Counted from the stretch's first letter, positions 19,201-26,811 are shown. The stretch is DNA of 37,212 nt from Myxococcales bacterium (GCA_009692505.1 SHZC01000026.1:1-37212), one strand, 5' to 3'. The notes: generated from the sequence alone by a model not told the origin. A program made the numbers and translations.

Positions 19201-19630
19201 GCCTCTGACCGCCGAACCGCCCCTGCAGACGATCCGAAGCATGGCAGAGCGCCTCGCGTACACACATCCTCAGCAGCCGGAGCTCGTCGATGAGCCCCTC
19301 ATGGTCACGGGCCTGATTCGAAGCACGCAGGGCCACGAGATCCTCAAGACCGAAGAACACCCGCACCGACGCCGAGAAATAGGTGCGCTCGGCTGGCCAC
19401 AGGATCTGGAAAGCACGAAAGGCCGCGTCGATGGACGCCGTGTCCCGGCGGCGGCAGTACTGCGTGAAGTGCACGACGACATCGGAGACGGCCTGAGCGA
19501 GCGCGTTCGGATCGATCTCGCGGAACACCGAGTCCACGTCGACGAGGGAGGGCAGCAGATCACCCGCGAGCTCGGTCGCGTGCGCTTCCATATACGATAC
19601 GAGCGATTCCACGAGTGCGCGGCTTAGCAC
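16292..19630 (-). CDS. AAA/STAND-like ATPase with C-terminal TPR array
   Basis: A protein of about 1112 residues. The frame stays open much further upstream, to 20473, but that part overlaps the response regulator gene and reads as low-complexity shadow. GTG 19630 is therefore chosen as the start (ATG 19591 is possible; neither has a clear Shine-Dalgarno). Residues 1-140 form a helical domain of uncertain type, perhaps RsbR-N-like. An ATPase domain follows, with Walker A APEGYGKS (Lys242) and Walker B LLVVLEDADEMDG near 380. From about 640 to the end are TPR-like helical repeats (SLRWLFEAWRSAHRAGD, EAMRAYGDVLQLGD). The layout matches MalT/LuxR-type and kinase-linked AAA-TPR regulators, but neither a kinase domain nor a DNA-binding HTH is visible. 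It is probably a signal-sensing scaffold. It diverges from the NtrC-type regulator and converges on the cyclase. Confidence 0.85.
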   Translation of the reverse strand: MLSRALVESLVSYMEAHATELAGDLLPSLVDVDSVFREIDPNALAQAVSDVVVHFTQYCRRRDTASIDAAFRAFQILWPAERTYFSASVRVFFGLEDLVALRASNQARDHEGLIDELRLLRMCVREALCHASDRLQGRFGGQRPAAVSGSIRAIEPYASELSPLTLDHSPPPDELEARLPAFSLQSSSALTGSEAVALVCTGAFVGRTGEMTRLWERMTSVGAAGAAHHEVVAIKAPEGYGKSRLLQHFEAFVQEQLGTAPIVLRARSPRLFSLPLWPVAQLLRTYFGVTIGDPELPGRVQAGLTQLLEYLPDGSARAQLLEARVFLLDILGDPEAARQVGRMDGRTVGIRLKRAVVNLVEAVAARAAVETTAPLLVVLEDADEMDGPSWELVHHLLAAVRPRARMMVLMTYGGRFFVPAELGRYPGFTEMILEPFNMTDGEALIDALLPGHMMSEASRFRLIAGARGAPLVLCQAVRQLVEDEVLGVAQDRWIELKPIPGEEVLRDLGTFVSRRCARLGATAVEVAELVAVVEDATGGGVLEEVASRRAVGADELDLALAQLERAGLVERLGAEGGQQARIIHSAIHDEIYRRTPAERRRTIHEDAGEVYSRMSCAASYPSLAADHLALAGLPGRALHGLLTAIDRCVRSHNLVGALELCSQSLGLLKGLARDDQDRFMFHVVVRRERVHSMLGLRETQADDLRQLEPLAQKVATDAERVQLAQRRARHALLSGQYDVVDAALLAQGGRPTSSAKFVLALNEWQQGHKREARGLLEELVERTPASELTERQRARLYHARGLVEAREGRLTESLRWLFEAWRSAHRAGDVFGEALTIQALGNHFWTTGRLMDADRMLRRADKLLAESAEVRARSRVLVQIGHLHASMGDFDEAMRAYGDVLQLGDRETHRLDHSAALIGQGKILVSRGRYEEATALVAQCMKELGRRAIRHPIQVDVMNAMAMTFAVAARGERLIVGALNYANDAADRATELGYQKGLVVALGIQVRALLALGRNSEAESRLGDLDTAYAVALQSDPRLERLRAEVELYRHGVCKARGDLVMAEQARQAAWNELMAQVRCLEGTGLERGFMSNILPHREILLAMERHDAPQA

Positions 19631-19708
19631 GAATCGAGCGTCATCGCAGCGAAGTCGCTTCGGGTCTGCCCTTGACGGCCTCGGGCGTGGCGGCGAGAGT
19701 CCAACCGC
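19631..19708. promoter_or_regulatory. Divergent intergenic region with 13-bp dyad
   Basis: This gap lies between the AAA/TPR gene (minus) and the response regulator gene (plus). It contains the perfect inverted repeat CGAAG-TCG-CTTCG at 19650-19662, a possible operator, and TTGACG at 19672-19677, followed 17 bases later by a poor -10 (GAGAGT). Either divergent gene could be controlled here. The assignment rests on position and symmetry only. Confidence 0.3.
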
Positions 19709-21112
19709 ATGACGGAAGCACCCAAGGCGCCCGAGTCGCCTCCGATCGCGGAGACGCCGACGCTCGGCACGATCCTCGTCGTCGATGATGACGCCTCGAA
19801 CCTCGCGAGCCTGGTCAAGGTCTTCAGCAAGATGAACCTGCGCGTGCACGCCGCGACCGGGGGCCGAGAGGCGCTCGAAATCCTGCGTAAGTACCCCGCG
19901 CAGGTCGTGCTCACGGACCTCATGATGCCCGACGTCTCGGGGGTCGATCTCCTGAAGAACATCAAGGCGATCATGCCGGAGACCGAGGTCGTCATCATGA
20001 CCGCCTACGGCACGATCGAGCGCGCGGTCGAGGCCGTCCGGGAGGGTGCTTGGGACTTCGTGACCAAGCCTTTTCGACGGGCGCAGATCGAGCGGATCGT
20101 CGCGCGGGTGCTGGAGAAGCAAGCCCTGCTCGCGGAGAACCGGGCGCTGCGGGCCGAGCTCGCGGATGCCCGAGGGGCCCGTACCATGGGGGGAATCGTT
20201 GGCAACTCCCCGGCGCTGAGGCGGGTCTTGGAGACGGCTCGGCAGGCGGCACCGTCCACCGCGACCGTGCTCCTGCTCGGCGAGAGCGGCACGGGCAAGG
20301 AGTTGTTCGCGCGCGCGATTCACCAGCTCTCCACGCGGACTGATCGACCCTTCGTGGCGGTCAACTGCGGGGCACTTCCCGAGTCGATCATCGAGGCCGA
20401 GCTCTTCGGCGCCGAGCGGGGCGCGTTCACGGGCGCGCATCAAACCCGCGACGGCCGCTTCGCGCGCGCTCACCGGGGCACGCTCTTCCTGGACGAGATC
20501 GGCGAGCTCTCAAATCACGTTCAGGTCAAGCTCCTCCGCGTGCTTCAGTCCGGAGAGTTCGAGCGTGTCGGCGGTACCGAGACCCTGCGCGTCGACTGCC
20601 GGATCATCGCGGCGACCAACCTCGACCTCGCCGCGCAGGTCAAGGCGGGAGAGTTTCGCGAGGACCTCTTCTATCGCCTCAACGTCATCCCCATCTCCTT
20701 GCCGCCGCTCCGGGCCCGCCGCGAGGACATCGCCCTGCTCGCCGATACGTTCCTTCGATGCTACGCCGAGAAGAACGGGCGCAAGCCGCTCGAGCTGTCC
20801 CAGGCGGCGCTCGGGCGACTGCTGGAATATCCCTGGCCGGGCAACGTCCGCGAGCTGGAGAACACCATCGAGCGGGCGGTCGTCTTGTCCAAGAGCGACC
20901 GCCTCGGCCTCATCGATGAAAGCGACTTGCCCGAGTCCATGGTCGGGGCCTCACCGCTCCAGGAGATGCTCACGTTCGCCGTCGGCACTCCCCTCGAGGA
21001 GGTCGAGCGGCGCATGATCCGGGAGACGCTGAAGCAGACGGGTGGCGACAAGCGGCGGGCCGCTCAACTGCTCGGGATCGCGACCCGCACGATTTACCGC
21101 AAGCTCGACTAG
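19709..21112 (+). CDS. NtrC-family sigma-54-dependent response regulator
   Basis: The product has 467 residues with three intact modules. The receiver domain (about 18-130) has the acidic pocket in LVVDDD, phosphoacceptor Asp70 in LTDLMMPD, the Thr in MTAYG and the Lys in TKPF. The central AAA+ domain (about 160-390) has Walker A GESGTGKE (191-198), the sigma-54 contact loop GAFTGA (238-243), Walker B LFLDEIGE and the arginine region (FREDLFYRLNVIPI). The C-terminal Fis-type HTH is GDKRRAAQLLGIATRTIYRK. It should bind upstream enhancer sites and activate RNA polymerase holding sigma-54. It lies immediately upstream of, and codirectional with, the gspC operon, whose upstream gap carries a -24/-12-like promoter and paired dyads. 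The histidine kinase at 11283 is a plausible but unproven partner. A weak GAGAG stands upstream of ATG 19709. Confidence 0.96.
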   Translation: MTEAPKAPESPPIAETPTLGTILVVDDDASNLASLVKVFSKMNLRVHAATGGREALEILRKYPAQVVLTDLMMPDVSGVDLLKNIKAIMPETEVVIMTAYGTIERAVEAVREGAWDFVTKPFRRAQIERIVARVLEKQALLAENRALRAELADARGARTMGGIVGNSPALRRVLETARQAAPSTATVLLLGESGTGKELFARAIHQLSTRTDRPFVAVNCGALPESIIEAELFGAERGAFTGAHQTRDGRFARAHRGTLFLDEIGELSNHVQVKLLRVLQSGEFERVGGTETLRVDCRIIAATNLDLAAQVKAGEFREDLFYRLNVIPISLPPLRARREDIALLADTFLRCYAEKNGRKPLELSQAALGRLLEYPWPGNVRELENTIERAVVLSKSDRLGLIDESDLPESMVGASPLQEMLTFAVGTPLEEVERRMIRETLKQTGGDKRRAAQLLGIATRTIYRKLD

Positions 21113-21156
21113 GCGCGATCGGGCGCGAGAGTGTTCGATTCAAAGCCACCGGGAAT

Positions 21157-21169
21157 TGCCAAATTGACA
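21157..21169. promoter_or_regulatory. Candidate enhancer/operator dyad, site 1
   Basis: TGCCAAATTGACA is an inverted repeat with arms TGCCAA and TTGACA around one central base, with one mismatch between the arms. A second copy (21198-21210) differs only at the central base. The centres are 41 bp apart, close to four helical turns, so both sites would face the same side of DNA. Located roughly 130 bp upstream of the predicted gspC transcription start, it fits an NtrC-type upstream activating site. The binding protein is inferred. Confidence 0.5.
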
Positions 21170-21197
21170 AGGCGGCTGGAGCTGCGTCGCCGCCATC

Positions 21198-21210
21198 TGC
21201 CAATTTGACA
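21198..21210. promoter_or_regulatory. Candidate enhancer/operator dyad, site 2
   Basis: TGCCAATTTGACA repeats site 1 (21157-21169) in the same orientation with only the central base changed, giving the shared form TGYCAAWTTGRCA. It lies about 90 bp upstream of the predicted start of the gspC transcript, the usual distance for sigma-54 enhancer sites. An alternative reading is that the two sites and the GGCGGC/GCCGCC between them fold into one long imperfect hairpin ending the regulator transcript. Confidence 0.5.
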
Positions 21211-21266
21211 CCGACGCGGTGGGCGGAATGGGCCGCATCACCGCTGGTGTTGCGGGTTTGAGGGTG

Positions 21267-21282
21267 TGGCATGCTCCTTGTG
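21267..21282 (+). promoter_or_regulatory. Candidate sigma-54 (-24/-12) promoter of the gsp operon
   Basis: TGGCATGCTCCTTGTG matches the sigma-54 consensus TGGCACGNNNNTTGCW with exact spacing. TGGCA is at 21267-21271, G at 21273, four spacer bases follow, then TTG at 21278-21280. It departs from consensus at the sixth base (T for C), at the C of the -12 GC (T instead) and at the final W (G). A transcript would begin near 21292, leaving a leader of only about 12 bases before gspC, whose ATG at 21305 follows GGGAG. The NtrC-family gene directly upstream supports this reading. Confidence 0.5.
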
Positions 21283-21304
21283 AGGGGACGATGCGGGAGC
21301 GTGC

Positions 21305-22300
21305 ATGGAGAATCTGGTTAAACGATATTTCTGGATGGTCAACTTGGCCGTCCTCGCGATCATCGCGTTCCTCGCCGCGCGCGTCGTCAACAACATGAGC
21401 GCGGGGTACATCATCGGCTTGCCGACGAACCCGAAGGTCGTCACCGACAAGCCCAACGTCCGCGCCGGGGGGCCTCTCACCGGGCCCAACGAGTGGGCCA
21501 CGGCTATCAACGAGCGCAACCTCTTCAATTCGCAGCCGGTTGATCCCGCAGACGAGGCGACCGTGGCGGAGGTCGAGCCGACGCTCCCCGACACGCCTCC
21601 CGGAGAGGGAGACGAGTGCAAGGCGGCGGATGGCAAGCTCGGCTTGCTCGCGACGATGGTCGCGCAGCCGGAGATGTGGTCGATGGCGGTTATCAATGAC
21701 GGTGAGAGCCCGGACAACCGCCTCGTCCGGATCGGCCAGCCCCTGACCGGGGGCTACGAGGTCAAGCAGATTTACCGACAGCGGCTCGTCGTGTCCCGCT
21801 CGGGGCAATACGAGTGCATCGACCTCGGCAGCCAGGGGCAGAAGGGCACGGCGTCGACCTCGTCGTCCTCGTCGACCACGAACTACGCCTCGACACCGGA
21901 GGCGAGCGGCGGGGACAAGGAAGAGGCGAGCACGGCGACCGGCGGCGCGGAGTTCAAGGAGCACGTCCGAAAGACGGGCGCCAACAGCTACGAGATCGAC
22001 GTCGACTTCATCAAAGAGCAGATGAACAACCTCAACGAGCTCGCCCGCCAGGCGCGCGTCATCCCGCACTACCGAGACGGCAAACCCCAGGGCTTCAAGC
22101 TCGTCGGAGTGCGCCCCGGGAGCCTTTATAGCCACTTGGGCGTGCGCTCCGGTGACGTGATCAAGGGCATCAACGGCGAAGAGATCACCAGCCCGAACAA
22201 GGCTCTCGAGCTCGTCGACAAGCTGCAGAAACCCGGCCAGTGGTCGATCGAAATCGAACGCCGCGGCAAGCGACAGACCATGGATTACCTGACCAAATGA
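21305..22300 (+). CDS. gspC: Type II secretion inner-membrane protein GspC
   Basis: The product has 331 residues and opens the T2SS operon. There is a short cytoplasmic N-terminus and one TM at about 8-28 (FWMVNLAVLAIIAFLAARVV). The periplasmic homology region (about 60-170) carries the typical INERNLF motif and a beta-rich core (LLATMVAQPEMWSMAVIND, RIGQPLTGGYEVKQI). A Ser/Thr-rich low-complexity linker (about 180-195) leads to a C-terminal PDZ domain at about 240-330 (FKLVGVRPGSLYSHLGVRSG). In characterised systems GspC links the inner-membrane platform to the secretin through the HR domain, and the PDZ domain takes part in substrate selection. GGGAG stands five bases before ATG. The stop overlaps the gspD start as ATGA. 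Confidence 0.95.
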   Translation: MENLVKRYFWMVNLAVLAIIAFLAARVVNNMSAGYIIGLPTNPKVVTDKPNVRAGGPLTGPNEWATAINERNLFNSQPVDPADEATVAEVEPTLPDTPPGEGDECKAADGKLGLLATMVAQPEMWSMAVINDGESPDNRLVRIGQPLTGGYEVKQIYRQRLVVSRSGQYECIDLGSQGQKGTASTSSSSSTTNYASTPEASGGDKEEASTATGGAEFKEHVRKTGANSYEIDVDFIKEQMNNLNELARQARVIPHYRDGKPQGFKLVGVRPGSLYSHLGVRSGDVIKGINGEEITSPNKALELVDKLQKPGQWSIEIERRGKRQTMDYLTK

Positions 22301-25074
22301 ACGCCCGAACTCGTCCCTTTGGACCCCTTCGATTCGTCACGTACCTGACGACGGCCCTCGTGCTCCTGGGCACTGGCCCGGCGTTCGCGCAGGGTGACAC
22401 CGTGGTGCCGGCCGTGCCGCCGGCTATCCCCGGGCTGGCCCGACCGGACATCCCCCGCATCAAGCCCGGCGGCCTGCCCGCTCGACCCGGAGCGAAGCGC
22501 CCCGTCCCCTTCGGCGCGCCGAAAGCCGGCGACGATACACCCAAGGCCGGCGGAGACACCCGACGCCTGCCCCCTCCGGGCGTGCCCCGCTCCGATCGCG
22601 GGGACTCGCCCAAAGACTCGGACGGAACGGGCGGCACGCCGAAGTGGAAGCAGGACGAGGGCGGCAGCGTGACGCCGACCCTGAGTAAGGACTTCATCAA
22701 GAACTGCGAGAAGATCGCGCCCAACGTCAAGATGCACTTGGAGATCTACGACGAGGAGCTCGAGGCCGTCGTCAAGCTCATCGCGTGCATGACCGGCAAG
22801 AACATCATCCTGAGCAAGAGCCTGAAGGGCTCGAAGATTACGATCTATTCACCGTCGCCGGTGACCTCGGACGAGGCCTATCGCGCGTTCTTGTCGGCGC
22901 TGGAGGTCAACGGCAAGACCATCAGCCAGAGCGGCAAGTTCCTAAAGATCATCGACATCAAAGACTACGTCAAAGGCCCGGACCCGATCCGCGCGGCCGG
23001 CACGACCCCTCCGAACGAAGACCGGATGGTCACGCAGTTCGTGCCCCTCCGCCACGTCGACGCCCAGGAGATGAACGACGTCCTCAGCAAGCTCGCCACG
23101 CCACACGCGACGTTCATCGTGTACGCGCCGAGCAACGCCCTCATCATCTCCGAGGTCGCCTCAAACCTCCGTAAGCTCCTCGATCTGATCAAGAACCTCG
23201 ACGTGCCGGGCGGCGAGGAGCAGCTCTTCGTCTACCAAGTGCTGCACGCCGATGCGAGTGACATCGCCAGCAAGGTGACGGAGATCTTCGAGCAGAAGGA
23301 CAACGGCGGCAAAGGACGCAAGCGCGAGGCGGCGGCGCCCGTGGCCCCAACGACGGCGGCCAAGGCCCCGAAGGCCGGCGGCAGCGCGGCGACGTCGAGC
23401 ATCGGCGAGTCGGATCAGTCGGTCCGCATCGGCAAGATCCTCTCGGATGAGCGCACCAACCGCCTGCTGATCGTTTCGACGCAACGGAGCTATCGGCAGA
23501 TCAAAAACCTCATCGCCAAGCTCGACCTGGAGATCCCCGGCGATGGACAGGTCCACATTCATCAGCTCAACCATGCCAAAGCCGAGGATCTCGCGGGTGT
23601 TTTGGGCAATCTGAGCAGCGACTCCAAGGCCCGAACGGGGACCGCCCGCGGAGGCAAGGCGGCACCGAAGGGCAAGACCCCGGCCGCCGAGGGTGGGGCG
23701 TCTGGAGGCGGCGGCGCGGGTGGCGGGGCCGCGCTCTTTGAGGGCGAGGTCAAGATCAGCCCGGACGAAGCCACCAACTCCCTCGTCGTGACCGCCAGTT
23801 TCAAAGATTACCTCTCGCTGAAGAAGGTCATCGAGCAGCTCGATCGCCCTCGCCGGCAGGTCTTCCTCGAGGCGATCATCATGGAGGTCTCGCTCTCCAA
23901 TAATCGCAACGTCGGCTTGGGCTTCCACACGGGCGTGCCCGGCTCGCTCGTGCCCGGGGAGAAGACCTTCGCGGGTGCCAAGGTTCAGCCCGGCTCGGCG
24001 AGCTCGCTCAACCTCGCGGACGCGGCGACCCTCCAGGGGATCGCCTTCCTCGCCGGAACGACCGAGACCCTGCCGCTCGGGGCCTTCGAGATCCCGGCGT
24101 TCGGCGCGGTCCTTCAGGCGCTCGCGACCAGCTCCGACGCGAACATCCTGAGCACGCCGAACATCCTGACCACGGACAACGAGGAGGCCGAGATCGTCGT
24201 CGGCTCGAACGTGCCCTTCGTCACGCAGTCGGGCTTGGGTGGCTTGGGCGGCCTCGCTGGGCTCGCAGGGGGCGCGGGTGGCAACGCCGGCCAGCTCGCA
24301 GGCCTGCTCGGCGGCGGCTTGGGCGGCGTCCAGATTCAGAGACAGGACGTGGCCCTCACCCTGAAGATCACGCCCCGGATCAACGCGGCCAAGTACGTCA
24401 CGCTCGAGGTCGATCAGGTCGTCGAGGAGATTGAAGCCAACGACGAGATCCGCGGCCCGACCACGTCGAAGCGGAGCGTGAAGACCACCGTCGTGGTCAA
24501 AGACCAGCGCACCGTGGTCATCGGCGGCTTGCAGAAGAACGTCCAGAATCAGACGAATAACAAGGTCCCGATCCTCGGGGAGATCCCCATCCTCGGGTAC
24601 CTCTTCCGCGACTCCGCGACGCGCCACGAACGTCGCAATCTCATCCTCATGCTCACGCCGCACGTCATCGAGAGCGAGGAGGACTTCCGCGAGATCTTCC
24701 GCCGCAAGATGGAGGCGCACCGCGAGTTCGTGGCCCGCTTCCACAAAGAGGGTGAGAACTTCGTCGTGGGCATCGACTACGCCAAGAAACACGGCGCGCT
24801 CGAGGCCATTCACAAGTCCGTCAAGAAGGCGGACGACGAGCAGAAGCTGATCGACGAGATGCGCCGCCAGCAGGAAGGGCCGCCGCTGCCTCAGGACCAG
24901 GATGGCGTGCCCCTTGATGAGAGCGGTCCCGCCCTACCAGAAGGCGCGCTCGTCGTACCGCAGGGCAACGGGGCCACGGCGGATCCCGACGATACACCGC
25001 CGCCTGAGTCCACGCCCGCCACGCCGCCCCCTCCCCCCGCGTCTGACGGCCCCGACGGCGGCGATATTCAATGA
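22297..25074 (+). CDS. gspD: Type II secretion outer-membrane secretin GspD
   Basis: The product has 925 residues from ATG 22297, which overlaps the gspC stop (ATGA) and begins the signal peptide (LTTALVLLGTGPAFAQ). An in-frame codon at 22240 lies inside gspC and is rejected. Order: a Pro/Gly-rich region (33-125), N0 (about 129-215), N1 (242-305), N2 (308-415), N3 (416-518, interrupted by an Ala/Gly/Lys-rich insert) and the secretin barrel (520-792) with the C-terminal signature VPILGEIPILGYLFRDS and RNLILMLTPHVI. The tail (795-925) begins helical and ends Pro/Asp-rich. A Gly/Leu-rich stretch of about 34 residues follows VPFVTQS inside the barrel. The protein is much longer than the usual 650-700 residues because of these additions. 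It forms the outer-membrane channel. No pilotin gene is seen nearby. Confidence 0.97.
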   Translation: MNARTRPFGPLRFVTYLTTALVLLGTGPAFAQGDTVVPAVPPAIPGLARPDIPRIKPGGLPARPGAKRPVPFGAPKAGDDTPKAGGDTRRLPPPGVPRSDRGDSPKDSDGTGGTPKWKQDEGGSVTPTLSKDFIKNCEKIAPNVKMHLEIYDEELEAVVKLIACMTGKNIILSKSLKGSKITIYSPSPVTSDEAYRAFLSALEVNGKTISQSGKFLKIIDIKDYVKGPDPIRAAGTTPPNEDRMVTQFVPLRHVDAQEMNDVLSKLATPHATFIVYAPSNALIISEVASNLRKLLDLIKNLDVPGGEEQLFVYQVLHADASDIASKVTEIFEQKDNGGKGRKREAAAPVAPTTAAKAPKAGGSAATSSIGESDQSVRIGKILSDERTNRLLIVSTQRSYRQIKNLIAKLDLEIPGDGQVHIHQLNHAKAEDLAGVLGNLSSDSKARTGTARGGKAAPKGKTPAAEGGASGGGGAGGGAALFEGEVKISPDEATNSLVVTASFKDYLSLKKVIEQLDRPRRQVFLEAIIMEVSLSNNRNVGLGFHTGVPGSLVPGEKTFAGAKVQPGSASSLNLADAATLQGIAFLAGTTETLPLGAFEIPAFGAVLQALATSSDANILSTPNILTTDNEEAEIVVGSNVPFVTQSGLGGLGGLAGLAGGAGGNAGQLAGLLGGGLGGVQIQRQDVALTLKITPRINAAKYVTLEVDQVVEEIEANDEIRGPTTSKRSVKTTVVVKDQRTVVIGGLQKNVQNQTNNKVPILGEIPILGYLFRDSATRHERRNLILMLTPHVIESEEDFREIFRRKMEAHREFVARFHKEGENFVVGIDYAKKHGALEAIHKSVKKADDEQKLIDEMRRQQEGPPLPQDQDGVPLDESGPALPEGALVVPQGNGATADPDDTPPPESTPATPPPPPASDGPDGGDIQ

Positions 25075-26795
25075 GCTACGCCGCCGAGCTCGGGCAGATG
25101 CTCATGGATCGGGGCCTGATCAACTTCGATCAGCTCGAGTCCGCGCGAGCACACGGCCAAGAGAAGGGCCTTCGTCTGCCCGAGGCTCTTGTGGCGACCC
25201 GCGCCGTTGACGGGCTCACGCTCAAGCGCCTGCAGGCCGAGCAGCTCGGCATGATGTTCCACGAGACGCTCGACGTGGAGTCCATCGACACCGATCTCAG
25301 CGCGCAGATGCCGATCGCCTTCGCGCGGTCGCAGCTCATCTTGCCCCTCTGGCGCAAGCAGGATCGGATTCACGTCGGCGTCGTCGATCCCCTCAACGTC
25401 ACGGGGCTCGACAGCCTGCGCCTCATGATCGACGGCCCCATCGAGCCGGTGGTCGTGCCCGAGTCCGTGCTCGTCGACGCGCTCAACAAGATCTTCGATC
25501 GCCGTGCGGGCGCCAGCCAGGTCATGGGCGAGATCCACGACGAGGACATCGGGCTGACCGGCGAGAACATTCAGGACATCGACACCGACATCATCGACAC
25601 CGATGACGAGGCGCCGATCATCCGCTTGGTCAACGCCTTGCTCGCCCAGGCCGTCAAAGAGCGGGCGAGCGACATTCACATCGAGCCCTTCGAGCGACAC
25701 CTCGCCGTGCGCTTCCGGGTCGATGGAGTGCTCTACGAGATCATTCAGCCGCCCCGGCGCTTCGCCGCGTCGATCAGCAGCCGCATCAAGGTCATGGGCG
25801 GCCTCGACATCGCCGAGAAGCGGATCCCCCAGGACGGTCGAATCAAGATCAAGGTCGCCGGCCGCGACATCGACATTCGACTCTCGACGGTGCCGACGAA
25901 CCACGGCGAGCGGATCGTCATGCGTCTGCTCGACAAGACTGCGGTGCTCAAGGACCTCGAGTACATCGGCATGGGCGCGGGCGTGCTCGTCGCCATGAAC
26001 GAGATGATCACCAAGTCCTACGGGATCATCCTGGTCACCGGGCCGACGGGCTCAGGCAAGACGACGACGCTCTATGCCTGCCTGGCGAAGATCAACAGCC
26101 CCACGCGCAACATCATCACGGTCGAGGATCCCGTGGAGTATCAGCTCCAGGGCATCGGTCAGATTCAGGTCCACGCCAAGGTTGGGCTGACCTTCTCGGC
26201 GGGGCTCCGGGCAATCCTCCGGCAAGATCCGGACATCGTCATGGTCGGCGAGATTCGAGACCGGGAGACGGCGGAGATCGCCATTCAGGCGTCGCTGACG
26301 GGCCACCTCGTGTTCAGCACCCTTCATACCAACGACGCCTGCGGGGCGATCACGCGGCTCGTGGACATGGGCGTCGAGCCGTTCCTGGTGGCGTCTTCCT
26401 GCGTGGGGATCATGGCTCAGCGCCTTATTCGCACCCTCTGCGCCCACTGTCGCAAGGCGGTCGTGCCGACGGAGACGGAGCTGCGCCAGCTTGGGTACAC
26501 CCGCGAGAGGTTCGTGCAGGACACCCCCGGCCACGTCTACGCGGGCCAGGGCTGTCAGGAGTGCCTCGACACCGGCTATCAGGGCCGCTCGGGCATCTAT
26601 GAGCTCCTGGTCATCGACGACGAGATCCGCACCCTGATCATGGACAACGTCGACAGCAACTCCATCAAGAAGCGGGCGATCGGCCGGGGTATGACCACCC
26701 TGCGCGACGACGGCGCCCGCAAGGTCATGCTTGGCTTGACCTCCATCGCCGAGATCCTGCGCGTCACGCAGGACGACATGCTGGCCCTCGAGTAG
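25071..26795 (+). CDS. gspE: Type II secretion assembly ATPase GspE
   Basis: The product has 574 residues and overlaps gspD by ATGA. The N-terminal domain (about 1-150) is of the N1E/MshEN-like class that docks on GspL. The catalytic domain has Walker A GPTGSGKTTT (Lys330), the Asp box ITVEDPVEY, Walker B RQDPDIVMVGEIRD and the His box TLHTND. The zinc-binding four-cysteine element of GspE is present, with CAHC at 457-460 and CQEC at 495-498. An acidic stretch rich in Asp and Ile near 175-190 (IDTDIIDTDDEAP) links the two halves. It is a cytoplasmic hexameric ATPase that drives pseudopilus assembly. All catalytic residues are intact. Confidence 0.97.
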   Translation: MSYAAELGQMLMDRGLINFDQLESARAHGQEKGLRLPEALVATRAVDGLTLKRLQAEQLGMMFHETLDVESIDTDLSAQMPIAFARSQLILPLWRKQDRIHVGVVDPLNVTGLDSLRLMIDGPIEPVVVPESVLVDALNKIFDRRAGASQVMGEIHDEDIGLTGENIQDIDTDIIDTDDEAPIIRLVNALLAQAVKERASDIHIEPFERHLAVRFRVDGVLYEIIQPPRRFAASISSRIKVMGGLDIAEKRIPQDGRIKIKVAGRDIDIRLSTVPTNHGERIVMRLLDKTAVLKDLEYIGMGAGVLVAMNEMITKSYGIILVTGPTGSGKTTTLYACLAKINSPTRNIITVEDPVEYQLQGIGQIQVHAKVGLTFSAGLRAILRQDPDIVMVGEIRDRETAEIAIQASLTGHLVFSTLHTNDACGAITRLVDMGVEPFLVASSCVGIMAQRLIRTLCAHCRKAVVPTETELRQLGYTRERFVQDTPGHVYAGQGCQECLDTGYQGRSGIYELLVIDDEIRTLIMDNVDSNSIKKRAIGRGMTTLRDDGARKVMLGLTSIAEILRVTQDDMLALE

Positions 26796-26811
26796 GGGGT
26801 CAAGAGCACCC

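Noticed and set aside
19631..20473. N-terminal extension of the AAA/TPR frame upstream of 19630
   Set aside because: It overlaps the well-supported NtrC-type regulator on the other strand, and its translation is Arg/Gly/Asp-rich with no domain. Helical protein-like sequence begins near GTG 19630.
24230..24335. Possible DNA tandem repeat encoding Gly/Leu units in gspD
   Set aside because: The units are irregular at the nucleotide level; it is better described as a low-complexity protein segment than a DNA repeat.
23161..24813. 550-codon minus-strand frame
   Set aside because: It is antisense to gspD, and the secretin frame has all expected domains.
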